A DNA stretch of 64,000 bases from Gammaproteobacteria bacterium. GTDB lineage: Bacteria; Pseudomonadota; Gammaproteobacteria; Enterobacterales; Psychrobiaceae. Below, piece after piece: positions 56,331-64,000 of this stretch. Numbering within the stretch: position 1 is the stretch's first letter; every line of letters starts with the position of its first letter. The position numbers and the translations under genes were made by a program. The stretch spans positions 62,001-126,000 of the forward strand of contig JABSRT010000007.1 of NCBI GenBank assembly GCA_013214945.1, given 5' to 3'. The notes beneath the pieces are model-generated. The model was not told the origin of the DNA. It ran no database searches and saw nothing but the letters and a program-made list of their open reading frames with translations.

Positions 56331-58277
56331 ATGCGAGTTTCTACATTTACCCGAGTTTTAGCTATTTCACTAACCACTGCGAGCGTGGCATTGGCGTTAA
56401 CATTATTTTGGGCTAGCGACGCTTTAAACCGCTTGAACCAACAAACAGCAAGTTATACCGATCTAAAAAACATTATTGTTATTGAACTGGCCCATGATGT
56501 GCAAACCTATTTGTCAGCAGGGCAGGCTGAATCACTTAATCACGCGAGTGAGATTATTAGTCAGATCAAATCAAGTAATCTCAATATGTTAGAACCTGCG
56601 CAACAACAAAATTTAGTGAGTCAGTTAGACCAGCTAGAGCATGGCATTAAAACCAAATACCGTGCTTTAGGTAAATTGGCTGGCAACAATAATGCTTTGT
56701 TTGAAAACGCGATTCGTCAGATGTCTGGCGCGGTCAACTCCCTGATCAAATATGCCCAGCAAGGCGCTGCTATTAATGAAATAAACGCGCATAAATACAT
56801 TGAACTAGCTAATGACTTTTATTTTGAGCTTATTACCTTAAATCAGCGCAGCAATAGATTCGTGGTTGACTTGACGCAAGAAAGCCAACAGTCTCTTGCC
56901 CGTAGCTTGGCAGCGTTACAGGCTTTAGCACTTGATATTGAAGGGCTACCCGAGATAGGTCTATATGCTGAAATTGATCAAGATGAGCTGAGTCTCGATA
57001 CACAAGCGCCTGAAGAGTTAGCGATCGAAATAAAATCAGAATTAATCAGCTGGGTTAATCGCTACGACAAAGACATTAGCACCACCACAGCTCAGGCTAA
57101 AAATGTCCAAGCGGGTATTAGCGAGTTGCGCGGACAAATTGCGGGTTTATCTAAAACTATTTTAGCCGCTGAGCAGCAGCTGTATCAACACCGAAAAGAG
57201 ACCCTCAACGTTGTGTTTTTAGTGTTCTCTAGTGCGATTAGTGCAATCGCATTATTAGCGTTATTCGTTTATTTTATTCAGCGAAGACAAGTTTTAAATC
57301 CGCTACTTAAACTATTAAATGCATTTAAAGGTCTAATTGAAACCCAAGCGCTGCAACCAATAGTGGAGCTTGACCCCAACACCGAAGTGGGCGAAATTGC
57401 CAATTACTTTAATATTTTGATCAATGCGCAGCAGGTGGAAAACGAGAGTAAGCAGCAGTTGTTGCTGGTCATTAATGCCTTTATGCAAGATATGACAGAG
57501 CATTTAGACAACATTAAATCGCACTCAAGCCAAACCGCGCAGCAAGTTGAACAAAACCAAAAATTGCTGATCGACATAAAAGAGCTTGGACAACATGTTA
57601 ATGAAATCAACGGCCAAGTCGCTGACAATGCAACGAGTACTTTTGCCGCGATGGATCAAAGTAAAAGTCATGCGCTATCAATGTTAGAGGCCAGCTCGAC
57701 CACTCAGCAGCGGGTGCAACATGGTATGGACAGCTTAAGCGATTTATTACACGGGGTAACCGACGTTCATAAAATTGTAGAATCGATTCAGGTGATTGCA
57801 GATCAAACTAACTTGCTAGCGCTTAACGCGGCTATTGAGGCTGCTCGTGCCGGGGAGTTTGGTCGTGGTTTTAGCGTAGTGGCCGATGAGGTACGTAAAT
57901 TGGCGCAACAAACCCATTATTCGCTCGACGATATTAAGCTGCGGTTAGACAGCTTAAGTCGTCACTCAGGATTAGTGTCAGTGCAAATATCGCAATTGGC
58001 CGATGGGGTACAAGCCCAAACTACCAATGCCTCAGAATTAAAAGTTAATGCTGAGCGGGTGGCGGAAAATGCCCAATATACCAATACCGCCGCTAATGAT
58101 GCTCGCGCATTAGCAAATCAACAAACTGCCTTGCTAGAAAATTTTTCTGGTACGATGGAACGGATGAAAGACCAGGTGCAAGCGACCGATTTATTAATTG
58201 CCCACATCGATGATAACTTGCAGCAACAAATTGCTAAGGTGACTAAAAACTTAAAATGGGACAGCGCAAGCATCTAG
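56331..58277 (+). CDS. Methyl-accepting chemotaxis protein
   Basis: 648 residues from ATG 56331, which has AGGA at good spacing; an in-frame ATG at 56241 lies in an upstream stretch with no ribosome site. Transmembrane helix 1 is about residues 8-30 and helix 2 about 295-318, bracketing a helical periplasmic ligand domain of about 260 residues with no recognised signature. A HAMP domain follows (about 320-370), then the signalling coiled coil with hairpin tip [20 protein letters not shown] and [13 protein letters not shown]. No CheA or CheW genes are nearby, so it feeds the cell's main system. Confidence 0.92.
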   Translation: MRVSTFTRVLAISLTTASVALALTLFWASDALNRLNQQTASYTDLKNIIVIELAHDVQTYLSAGQAESLNHASEIISQIKSSNLNMLEPAQQQNLVSQLDQLEHGIKTKYRALGKLAGNNNALFENAIRQMSGAVNSLIKYAQQGAAINEINAHKYIELANDFYFELITLNQRSNRFVVDLTQESQQSLARSLAALQALALDIEGLPEIGLYAEIDQDELSLDTQAPEELAIEIKSELISWVNRYDKDISTTTAQAKNVQAGISELRGQIAGLSKTILAAEQQLYQHRKETLNVVFLVFSSAISAIALLALFVYFIQRRQVLNPLLKLLNAFKGLIETQALQPIVELDPNTEVGEIANYFNILINAQQVENESKQQLLLVINAFMQDMTEHLDNIKSHSSQTAQQVEQNQKLLIDIKELGQHVNEINGQVADNATSTFAAMDQSKSHALSMLEASSTTQQRVQHGMDSLSDLLHGVTDVHKIVESIQVIADQTNLLALNAAIEAARAGEFGRGFSVVADEVRKLAQQTHYSLDDIKLRLDSLSRHSGLVSVQISQLADGVQAQTTNASELKVNAERVAENAQYTNTAANDARALANQQTALLENFSGTMERMKDQVQATDLLIAHIDDNLQQQIAKVTKNLKWDSASI

Positions 58278-58314
58278 TGTGAGTGCTCGTTAATGCAACG
58301 TCTAAAGGGGAATA

Positions 58315-58344
58315 CATGCTGAGACAGGGAGCCGACTCAGCATG
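58315..58344. terminator. Hairpin between chemoreceptor and RDD gene
   Basis: 9-bp stem CATGCTGAG / CTCAGCATG with a 12-base loop between convergent genes. Confidence 0.5.
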
Positions 58345-58357
58345 GTAAGTTTTGTGA

Positions 58358-58858
58358 TTAAAGCTGATCCCAGTTTTTTATTCTGTTAGCTTTATGGCTT
58401 AATACCACCATTTCAGATCCTGAGATCCGGTCTTGCAGGCTCATATTCTCGCTTTCTTTTGACCAAAGCCAAATGTTACCCAGCCCTAAGAAACCAGTGC
58501 CTAAACGAAGCACTGCCTGCAAGGTGCTAATAGAACGGCCGTCCATGCGCTGAATTTTTAAACGCCAAGCTCGCATACCTAATGTTTGACCGCCATGAGT
58601 CCAAAACCACACAAAGAACAAACACACTACCGTGATCAAATAACCTGAATAAACATCACTGGTGATTAAACACTGCTGAATGTCGGCGCCATCATCACAG
58701 AACTTTGGGTTTAAATTGGCCAACACAGCGACGATAATAAAACCGACAAAATGCGCGACAGCATAAACAGCCATGCCTACCATGTAATCGTATAATAGTG
58801 CGCCTAAACGTCGTTTAAATCCTGCGCGGGGGAAATCTGCGTGGTTCTCTGGTGCCAT
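58358..58858 (-). CDS. RDD family membrane protein
   Basis: 166 residues with three or four hydrophobic helices. The RDD signature is split: FKRRLGALLYDYMVGMAVY near the start and QTLGMRAWRLKIQ followed by LQDRISGSEMVVL near the end. Family members include Na+/H+ antiporter-like and unknown proteins. It stands alone next to tRNA-Leu. Confidence 0.87.
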   Translation of the reverse strand: MAPENHADFPRAGFKRRLGALLYDYMVGMAVYAVAHFVGFIIVAVLANLNPKFCDDGADIQQCLITSDVYSGYLITVVCLFFVWFWTHGGQTLGMRAWRLKIQRMDGRSISTLQAVLRLGTGFLGLGNIWLWSKESENMSLQDRISGSEMVVLSHKANRIKNWDQL

Positions 58859-59055
58859 TATTTTATAAGCCTTAAAAAATTTTGCTTAGTTTAACAAAAG
58901 TGCTCAGGCTTGTAATGATTTTTAACTAGGGCTTGCTCACTATGACGAAAAGGTTATTCAAAGGCCGGTTTAGGTATTAACTATTCCAGAGTGTTTGTTT
59001 TACCGCCACTTAAACGCTTAATTGGTCATTATTGACCGATAATGAAAAATGACGC

Positions 59056-59083
59056 TTGCCAATAGAACAAGCCTAGGTATAAT
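59056..59083 (+). promoter_or_regulatory. tRNA-Leu promoter
   Basis: TTGCCA, 16-base spacer, then TATAAT, ending 45 bases before the tRNA, with a GC-rich GCCATCCC discriminator-like stretch after it. Confidence 0.75.
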
Positions 59084-59128
59084 GCCATCCCATATCAGCG
59101 TGTTAACACACTGATAGTTGCATAAAAT

Positions 59129-59213
59129 GCCGGTATGGTGAAATTGGTATACACGACGGATTCAAAATCCGTTGCCTTCGGGCGTGGCGGTTCAAGTCCG
59201 CCTACCGGTACCA
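59129..59213 (+). tRNA. tRNA-Leu(CAA)
   Basis: 85 bases with encoded CCA. Acceptor GCCGGTA pairs with TACCGGT (one G·U), discriminator A, anticodon loop TTCAAAA with anticodon CAA on stem ACGGA/TCCGT, a class II variable arm (TGCCTTCGGGCGT) and T-arm GGCGG-TTCAAGT-CCGCC. It decodes UUG. The 3' half is duplicated imperfectly at 63930. Confidence 0.97.
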
Positions 59214-59231
59214 TTTTATGTTCTAAATTAG

Positions 59232-59254
59232 CCTCACATTGTTGAGGTTTTTTT
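59232..59254 (+). terminator. tRNA-Leu terminator
   Basis: Stem CCTCA / TGAGG with loop CATTGT followed by seven T, 19 bases after the tRNA end. Confidence 0.85.
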
Positions 59255-59322
59255 ATGCCTAAAATAAAGCACAAGGCGAACAGCGTCCGACTGTTTACGC
59301 GGTACTATTTTATGTTTAAATC

Positions 59323-59346
59323 AACCAACGAGAGTTGGTTTTTTTA
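59323..59346 (+). terminator. Second terminator-like hairpin
   Basis: Stem AACCAAC / GTTGGTT with loop GAGA and a T-run. It follows GGTACTATTTTATG, which resembles the tRNA-Leu 3' boundary GGTACCATTTTATG. Confidence 0.75.
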
Positions 59347-59709
59347 TGTCTGAAATTCAGTGTGAACATACAGCTGGCAGTATTAATTACGGTTTATAAA
59401 TCAATGTAGTTACGTTTTTACTTGATCGAATAATTGTCGATAGGCGCTCTTATAGAAAATAAAGATATCTTGGTGTTGCCTAAATATGCTTCTGATGAAA
59501 GTTATTGAATATCAGTTATATTTCTTTGCGTGTCCCATCTTTGTTTTTTAACTAACTTCACGCTACAACTCTGCACGAAAACTTGTCTATAGCCTCAAAA
59601 TTTAGAGGTTAGTTTTTCGTTGAGCCTTGGCTTTGGCAGGTGCTGTTTACTAATGCGTACGATCAGTGATGTGTGCCTATAACGCTACCTCTGTTGGTCG
59701 TGAACTTGC

Positions 59710-60447
59710 TCAGGATATTTTATTAAATTTTAATCCAAACGTTTTGCCGTTCATTTCTGTTTGATAATATTTAATGCTGGTATCATTTATAACTCTTTGT
59801 ACTAATTGGATATCAGAGTTATCTGTATTACAGCCGAAATACACAGCTTTTAATGGTGCAGGCCATGGGTGTAAGCTATCACCTGTAGAAACTATATGGC
59901 GCCATTCATCTTCATAACCCCAGTGCATGGACTTAGTAAATAAAATACGGTGCATACTTGCTTTTTTTGATGCCGGATTTATTAGTGATTGTGTGCTTAA
60001 TGTGGGATGGTTGTTGGTATAGAATATTTTTTTAGTCGCTTCGTCATCAGACAAAGCTGAAGTATTTATTCGTTCAAACTCTAGACACATACCTTTGTGT
60101 TCACACCCGTAATGTGCCCATAGAAGTAGGTTTTTATTGGTGGTACTCAGTGAGAGAACACCTAATTCTTCAATTTCTTGTTGAAATGATTTTAACTCTC
60201 CATCGAGAGGCGCTTTATTTGATACCATTGCGCCCTCCATATCCTCTCCAAACGCGGCATTTATTTTTGTGCTATTGGTAGTTCCGTCATAGGTACGAAG
60301 TTTCCCTGTGACATAAAATCGGGTATCGAAAGGGTCGTTAAATCTAGCTGGTTTAGAATACCATATCATTTTTTGCGATAGAGCTGATAGTTGGTTTTTG
60401 TTGATAGGCCCGTATTTGAACAGAGTTTTTATTTCTGGGAATTTCAA
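59710..60447 (-). CDS. DUF2971 family protein
   Basis: 245 residues. The DUF2971 start is FKYGPINKNQLSALSQKMIW followed by YSKPARFNDPFDTRF, with the later motif NLLLWAHYGCEHKGMCLEFE and the end WRHIVSTGD. Members often occur in islands and near phage-defence genes, but biochemical function is not established. It is the first gene after tRNA-Leu in the accessory stretch and uses more Asn/Lys than the core genes. Confidence 0.82.
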   Translation of the reverse strand: MKFPEIKTLFKYGPINKNQLSALSQKMIWYSKPARFNDPFDTRFYVTGKLRTYDGTTNSTKINAAFGEDMEGAMVSNKAPLDGELKSFQQEIEELGVLSLSTTNKNLLLWAHYGCEHKGMCLEFERINTSALSDDEATKKIFYTNNHPTLSTQSLINPASKKASMHRILFTKSMHWGYEDEWRHIVSTGDSLHPWPAPLKAVYFGCNTDNSDIQLVQRVINDTSIKYYQTEMNGKTFGLKFNKIS

Positions 60448-60711
60448 TGCTATCCAATCCTTTATATATTGAGTTTAATACTGGGAGCTTTACTGCATGG
60501 ATAATATATTGATTAACAGAAAGTTTCACAACTAGTTTTATCTGCCTAATCAATTCTTATATGAGCAGTAAATTCAGTAGTGAGCGTAATCGCTAATTTG
60601 ATTTATCACTTATAGAATCAGCGTTTCAGCCGTGTGTGTCACAAGCTCGTATGGGGATATATAACATTTACCCTACGCACGTATCTAATCATTCCAACTG
60701 TTACCAGTTAA

Positions 60712-61902
60712 CTAAGCTGTTAATTCTCCAGTCTCACAATAATTATCAAACCTTTTATTTACTAGTTTTTGATAGGTATTATAATTCTTAAATTCGTTTA
60801 CAATGAATTCATCTGATACCCCCATCTGTAGAACTTCAAATTGCATTTTCTCAAATAGCTGTATTATTATGAATGTAAAGTCGGATAAGCATTTTGAATT
60901 AACTAGCTCTGGTGCTCTGAGGATTCCGAAGTTGTGTTTGAGATCTGATGGTGACATGAAACTGGGTAGGTAAATAGCAGGGTCGTTTTTTGTTGTTGCC
61001 TTAATGCCTTTTCGCCACCTTGATACGCGCTTTTTGATATGGCTTATTTCAGGGTTTACATACTCCTGTTTCTCTAGAATACGATCTTCACTTTTGGCTT
61101 CTTGCTCTTGAATAGCATTTGCAATGTCTGTGTAGAAAGTGGTCCACGATATACTGTTAGTTTTATATTTGTGTGTTGCCCATTTGGACTTTATTAATTT
61201 GATGAGGTTGCTATTACTGCGTTCCAGCTGACTTTTTTTGTTTAAGCTTGGTAAACACTGGCTCACTATGGACTTATATCCTGCTTCTCCATCTGGCTCA
61301 CCAAATTCTGTGACCAAAAACTTTTCATATAGAGCGGCCCAATGTAGCACCATACTTATTAGGTAACTTGCCTCTGCCTCTTTGGTTCTATTGCTAAAAT
61401 CCATGTTAACTGTCGGTAACCAGTATGCTGTTAATTCATTTAAGAAGTGATAGTTCTCCTCTTGTGTTTTACTTTGTCTTTCTCGTCCTGTTTTTATGAA
61501 TTGTTTGTCTACCTCGCATAGTGCATTAATGAACTCAAAAAACTTTGATTGTTTTGTATTGTGACAACTTAACATCGCACCTCTTATTATTGATTTTAAT
61601 AAGAACCATCCACCGATGTTTTTGGGATCTTCCGTTACCAAATCAGTAAAGTCTTCAGTAAAATCTAAGTTAATACCTAGTTCCTTGAAGTGATAAATTA
61701 ATTTATTTACATCCATCTGCTCAGATCTGATTTCTCGAAATATCTGCTGATCGGATGTAATTGACTCGTCCTCTTTTATCATTCGGCTCATTTTCAGCAT
61801 CATGTCTGCATCAGATTTAAAGAGTTTTGTTGAGAAGAATATTAGCTCTTGAAAGTGATTGAAAATAAGGCCTTTTTGAAATCCTTTATGTCGTGTATTC
61901 AT
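60712..61902 (-). CDS. Hypothetical protein, 396 residues
   Basis: I recognise no family. The protein is soluble, helical and charged, with no signal peptide or membrane helix. Features are the N-terminal FQKGLIFNHFQELIFFSTKLF, a segment GGWFLLKSIIRGAMLSCHNTKQ, a central LISMVLHWAALYEKFLVTEF, and a basic stretch HIKKRVSRWRKGIKA. It lies alone on the minus strand between the DUF2971 gene (264-base gap) and two tiny plus-strand ORFs. Codon use is AT-rich, consistent with acquired DNA. Confidence 0.75.
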   Translation of the reverse strand: MNTRHKGFQKGLIFNHFQELIFFSTKLFKSDADMMLKMSRMIKEDESITSDQQIFREIRSEQMDVNKLIYHFKELGINLDFTEDFTDLVTEDPKNIGGWFLLKSIIRGAMLSCHNTKQSKFFEFINALCEVDKQFIKTGRERQSKTQEENYHFLNELTAYWLPTVNMDFSNRTKEAEASYLISMVLHWAALYEKFLVTEFGEPDGEAGYKSIVSQCLPSLNKKSQLERSNSNLIKLIKSKWATHKYKTNSISWTTFYTDIANAIQEQEAKSEDRILEKQEYVNPEISHIKKRVSRWRKGIKATTKNDPAIYLPSFMSPSDLKHNFGILRAPELVNSKCLSDFTFIIIQLFEKMQFEVLQMGVSDEFIVNEFKNYNTYQKLVNKRFDNYCETGELTA

Positions 61903-62001
61903 ATTTCAGTCAAATGTCCCTTTTATTTGTTTTCGTGAGCGTATCATCAACGTTGCTCTATATGAATAGATATTTTATCACTTAAAACTTAAGGACTTAT
62001 T

Positions 62002-62145
62002 ATGACTTTTATTAAACCACAAGATAACTCAAGCAACATGGGAAATGCCAATAAAGGTACTTCAGGAACTAATAAGCAGCGCGGTCAGGCTCAGGGAAAT
62101 AGAAGTAAGCAACTTCAGCAAAACCGCCAAACTAGCAATAAATAA
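62002..62145 (+). CDS. 47-residue Gln/Asn-rich basic protein
   Basis: ATG 62002 has AAGGA at good spacing. The product starts MTFIKPQDNSSNMGNANKGT and ends QNRQTSNK; it is low-complexity, basic and has no hydrophobic core, so it is probably disordered. It is followed 12 bases later by a second tiny ORF on the same strand. Function unknown. Confidence 0.55.
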   Translation: MTFIKPQDNSSNMGNANKGTSGTNKQRGQAQGNRSKQLQQNRQTSNK

Positions 62146-62157
62146 AGGGGTACCCTA

Positions 62158-62289
62158 ATGAGTAGAGATTCTAACGATGATCGTAGTGACAGCATGAACC
62201 CAAATAATGATGCATATTGGGATAGTCTAGACAATCATGGAGATCAATTAAATCCGAATAATGATGAGTATAGCGGTGATGACGAGTAA
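62158..62289 (+). CDS. 43-residue acidic protein with NPNND repeat
   Basis: The product starts MSRDSNDDRSDSMNPNNDAY and contains two copies of N-P-N-N-D-x-Y (MNPNNDAYWDS and LNPNNDEYSGD). It is strongly acidic and probably disordered. Similar short S-R-D-x-N-D/N-P-N-N proteins occur in other bacteria, but I know no function. AAGGGG lies 8 bases before the ATG. It pairs with the basic protein just upstream, so the two may bind each other. Confidence 0.6.
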   Translation: MSRDSNDDRSDSMNPNNDAYWDSLDNHGDQLNPNNDEYSGDDE

Positions 62290-62646
62290 CAACATTACAT
62301 CTCCCCTGCATTGTTAAGCATCGCGCGTAGCCTCTGATTTATAATTTTAATTAGGGGCTTTATATTTACATAGGAGATACTTAAGTAAACCAAGGCATTA
62401 AAACAGCATTATCATAACATTGTTGGTGTGTGTTTTTGTTCGCATTAACACGATAACTAATTGATTTTCAAAAACAAAGATAGGGCACGCATAAAGATCT
62501 ACTTAATAAATAAAGAGTTAATTATTAGCTAGATGTTTCCAGTCAAATTACGATTTATATTATTTGGTTTAACAAGCCTCATTTAGTTGAGGCTTATTCA
62601 TGTCCTAATTTCGATGTATACAATAATTAGCCTGAATTTTGGAATG
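62290..62646. other. Intergenic before fic
   Basis: 357 bases, no supported ORF. The hairpin at 62574-62595 is the only structure seen. Confidence 0.6.
62574..62595 (-). terminator. Hairpin after fic gene
   Basis: 8-bp stem AAGCCTCA / TGAGGCTT with loop TTTAGT, 50 bases beyond the fic stop; only a weak T-run. The stem sequence closely resembles the tRNA-Leu terminator. Confidence 0.5.
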
Positions 62647-63831
62647 TTAGTTTTTATTAATTAAGTAGCGACGGCTGCGCCCTTCGCCAACTGGCATTAA
62701 GATTTCTTTTTCAACGAGATCTACAATATCTCTTGCCGCGGTAGCGTCTGTAGTTTTAGCTAATGCTTTATACTTTTTACGAGAAATACCCTCACTAAAA
62801 TCCGCAGTTTCTAATAAGCGAACAATCAATTTTTGTTGTCTGACATTGATAAGTGTTTTCTGATGTCTTTGCCAAAAATGAGTCGATTGCATCACTCGTT
62901 CAAATTCTTTCTTAGCATCGGTAGCAGCAATTTCTACCATAGATAAAAACCAGACTATCCAAGCGGTTAAATCAAGGTTATTACCTTCATTAATACAACG
63001 CTGATGGCTCTTTACCCCGCAACGCTGATGACTTTTCATCTCGCAACGCTGATGGCTCTCCAGCTGTTGATAATATTCAGTGCGGTGGTTTTCAAGAGCA
63101 GATGACAATGAATATAGGCGTAGGTTTGTATGTTCCGCTTCGGCTAGACAACGTTCAGCAATAATACGAGATAATCGGCCGTTACCATCATCAAAAGGGT
63201 GAACAGTCACAAACCAGAATTTAGCGATAGCAGCTCTGATGAAAGTTGATTCATCTGATGAGGTATTTAGCCAGTTAAAAAACGTATCCATTTCTTGTTC
63301 TACTTCGTTCTTTTCCGCACAGGGCGCTTCAAAGTGGATTTGTTGTTTACCGTATCGCCCTGAAATAATCTGCATTGTGTCATCGCGATAATCACCAATA
63401 GTCATAGGTGTGATTATTGGTGCAACAGGAAAAAGCATGTGATGCCATTGCTTTATAACATCGTGAGTTATTTGCTGATCGGTACTGCGGATCGCCGACA
63501 ATAAAAGCTCAACCATCGCATCACTTTGTTTATGTGCTCTTGTTGCAAGGGAGGTACTCCCAGTGCCGATGCCGAGTTTATTAACGATGCTGGAACGCAC
63601 GGAATCTCGATCATATAACTCGCCTTCTATTTTAGCTGAGGCTAGTGTTTCATCGAGTAAAATGGCCGCTTCCCAGTCTAAGCGTTGTTCATGAGTGAGC
63701 ACTGCACTTAATTGTTTTAACGGCGAAACAGCTTGTATGCACGACTCAAGTTTTTGCATAACGATGGCTTTGTCATAAGTAAAGTTAGGCCAGTCTTTGT
63801 GTTGCCAAATGTATGAAGGAGAGTGGGGCAT
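62647..63831 (-). CDS. Fic/DOC-domain AMP-transferase with DUF4172 N-domain and winged helix
   Basis: 394 residues. The Fic active-site motif HPFDDGNGR is at 211-219, and the inhibitory helix S-x-x-x-E-G (SAKIEG, 65-70) places it in class II, self-inhibited by its N-terminal helix. The N-terminal DUF4172-type domain (about 5-85) starts YIWQHKDWPNFTYD. A C-terminal winged helix (335-392) has TDATAARDIVDLVEK. A loop at 259-279 carries three SHQRC units of eight residues. AGAGGAAA lies before the ATG. Repeated operator-like sites lie upstream. The target protein is unknown; the presence of the wing domain suggests autoregulation or DNA-bound control. Confidence 0.92.
   Translation of the reverse strand: MPHSPSYIWQHKDWPNFTYDKAIVMQKLESCIQAVSPLKQLSAVLTHEQRLDWEAAILLDETLASAKIEGELYDRDSVRSSIVNKLGIGTGSTSLATRAHKQSDAMVELLLSAIRSTDQQITHDVIKQWHHMLFPVAPIITPMTIGDYRDDTMQIISGRYGKQQIHFEAPCAEKNEVEQEMDTFFNWLNTSSDESTFIRAAIAKFWFVTVHPFDDGNGRLSRIIAERCLAEAEHTNLRLYSLSSALENHRTEYYQQLESHQRCEMKSHQRCGVKSHQRCINEGNNLDLTAWIVWFLSMVEIAATDAKKEFERVMQSTHFWQRHQKTLINVRQQKLIVRLLETADFSEGISRKKYKALAKTTDATAARDIVDLVEKEILMPVGEGRSRRYLINKN
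62992..63060 (-). repeat. Three tandem 24-base units inside fic
   Basis: Imperfect 24-base repeats around CAACGCTGATG encode SHQRC three times (residues 259-263, 267-271, 275-279). The reading frame is kept. Confidence 0.85.
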
Positions 63832-63842
63832 AATTTCCTCTT

Positions 63843-63902
63843 GAGTCGTTTAGGTGAGCTAATCGTATCAAATTATGAGTCGATTAGGCGTGTTAATCAA
63901 CT
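63843..63902. promoter_or_regulatory. Two operator-like direct repeats upstream of fic
   Basis: Two units 34 bases apart begin GAGTCG(T/A)TTAGG. Each contains, on the minus strand, TTA[G/A]C[T/A]C[A/G]CCTAA (63850-63862 and 63884-63896), ending about 19 bases before the fic ATG. The outer copy lies in an 11-bp inverted repeat with one mismatch. Confidence 0.6.
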
Positions 63903-63929
63903 CATTTATACATTTTATGCCTGAAATCA

Positions 63930-63956
63930 GTTGCCGTCAGGCGTGGCGGTTCAAGT
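63930..63956 (+). repeat. Partial copy of tRNA-Leu 3' half (possible att site)
   Basis: Matches tRNA positions 59171-59197 with two substitutions, including a 17-base exact block GGCGTGGCGGTTCAAGT, then diverges inside the T-loop arm. It cannot form a functional tRNA. Confidence 0.75.
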
Positions 63957-64000
63957 GCTATACCCCAGCCTATTATTGTTTCTTAAGCAAAATAACAGCC

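Larger units (their letters stand above)
59214..59709. other. Intergenic after tRNA-Leu
   Basis: 496 bases with two tandem terminator units in the first 140 bases; the rest is AT-rich with no supported gene. An apparent ORF (59255-59353) runs through the second terminator and has no ribosome site. Confidence 0.6.
59171..63956. mobile_element. Possible tRNA-Leu-associated island or remnant
   Basis: The segment starts in the tRNA-Leu gene and ends at a 27-base near-copy of its 3' half (25 of 27 matching). Between them lie accessory-type genes (DUF2971, an orphan, two tiny ORFs, Fic). No integrase, relaxase or replication gene is present, so it may be a decayed or satellite element. The boundaries are inferred. 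Confidence 0.4.

Noticed and set aside
59255-59353. 32-residue ORF after tRNA-Leu
   Set aside because: It spans an intrinsic terminator and has no ribosome site.
1-64000. CRISPR arrays
   Set aside because: No regularly spaced direct repeats with unique spacers and no cas genes seen. The fic and hemY repeats are of other kinds.

Overview
The window is a stretch of gammaproteobacterial chromosome, most likely from a marine Alteromonadales-type bacterium. The order uvrD–yigB–xerC–DUF484–dapF–lysA–lptM / cyaY / cyaA / hemCDXY, the lexA–sulA pair, plsB, pepA–holC–valS and divergent lptFG are all hallmarks of that class, and base composition is moderately AT-rich. I cannot name the genus from sequence alone.

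1–7.1 kb: the conserved uvrD-to-lysA gene set on the minus strand (uvrD is cut by the window edge), the 44-residue lipoprotein lptM, then cyaY and an esterase on the plus strand. 7.1–20 kb: class I adenylate cyclase (minus) and the heme-precursor operon hemC-hemD-hemX-hemY (plus). Between them sits a non-canonical cassette: a secreted TPR protein, a glycosyltransferase, an asparagine-synthetase-like ligase without the glutaminase cysteine, a polysaccharide deacetylase and a DUF2914 membrane protein, probably acting on an envelope polysaccharide. 20–23.7 kb: MATE exporter, winged-helix regulator, an orphan, and lexA-sulA behind two perfect SOS boxes.

23.7–34 kb is the most interesting region. 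Between lexA and plsB lies a six-gene, tightly coupled minus-strand operon: an AfsA-type hotdog protein, a class A FAD monooxygenase, an MMPL/RND exporter, a LolA-like periplasmic protein, a DUF1302-type outer membrane protein and a HAD phosphatase, with a LysR regulator at its distal end. AfsA enzymes in Streptomyces make gamma-butyrolactone/butenolide signals through a phosphorylated intermediate. The set therefore looks like a Gram-negative pathway that makes, oxidises, dephosphorylates and exports a butyrolactone-like or other acyl metabolite. The product is inferred, not known.

34–46.5 kb: plsB, a solitary quinol-type nitric oxide reductase, and three regulator–enzyme pairs or groups: LysR/omega-aminotransferase, LysR/CurA-like reductase, and HxlR with GFA protein and nitrilase. 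Several have clear palindromes in the shared intergenic DNA. A dispersed hairpin repeat lies at 41.7 kb. 46.5–58.9 kb: valS, holC, pepA, lptF, lptG, a MocR regulator with a divergent EamA transporter, a chemotaxis receptor and an RDD protein.

59–64 kb: a tRNA-Leu(CAA) gene is followed by accessory DNA: a DUF2971 protein, an unrecognised 396-residue protein, two tiny hydrophilic ORFs and a Fic enzyme with an internal heptad-like peptide repeat and iterated operator-like repeats. A degenerate 27-nt copy of the tRNA-Leu 3' half at 63930 suggests this is a small or decayed island integrated at the tRNA. No integrase is visible.
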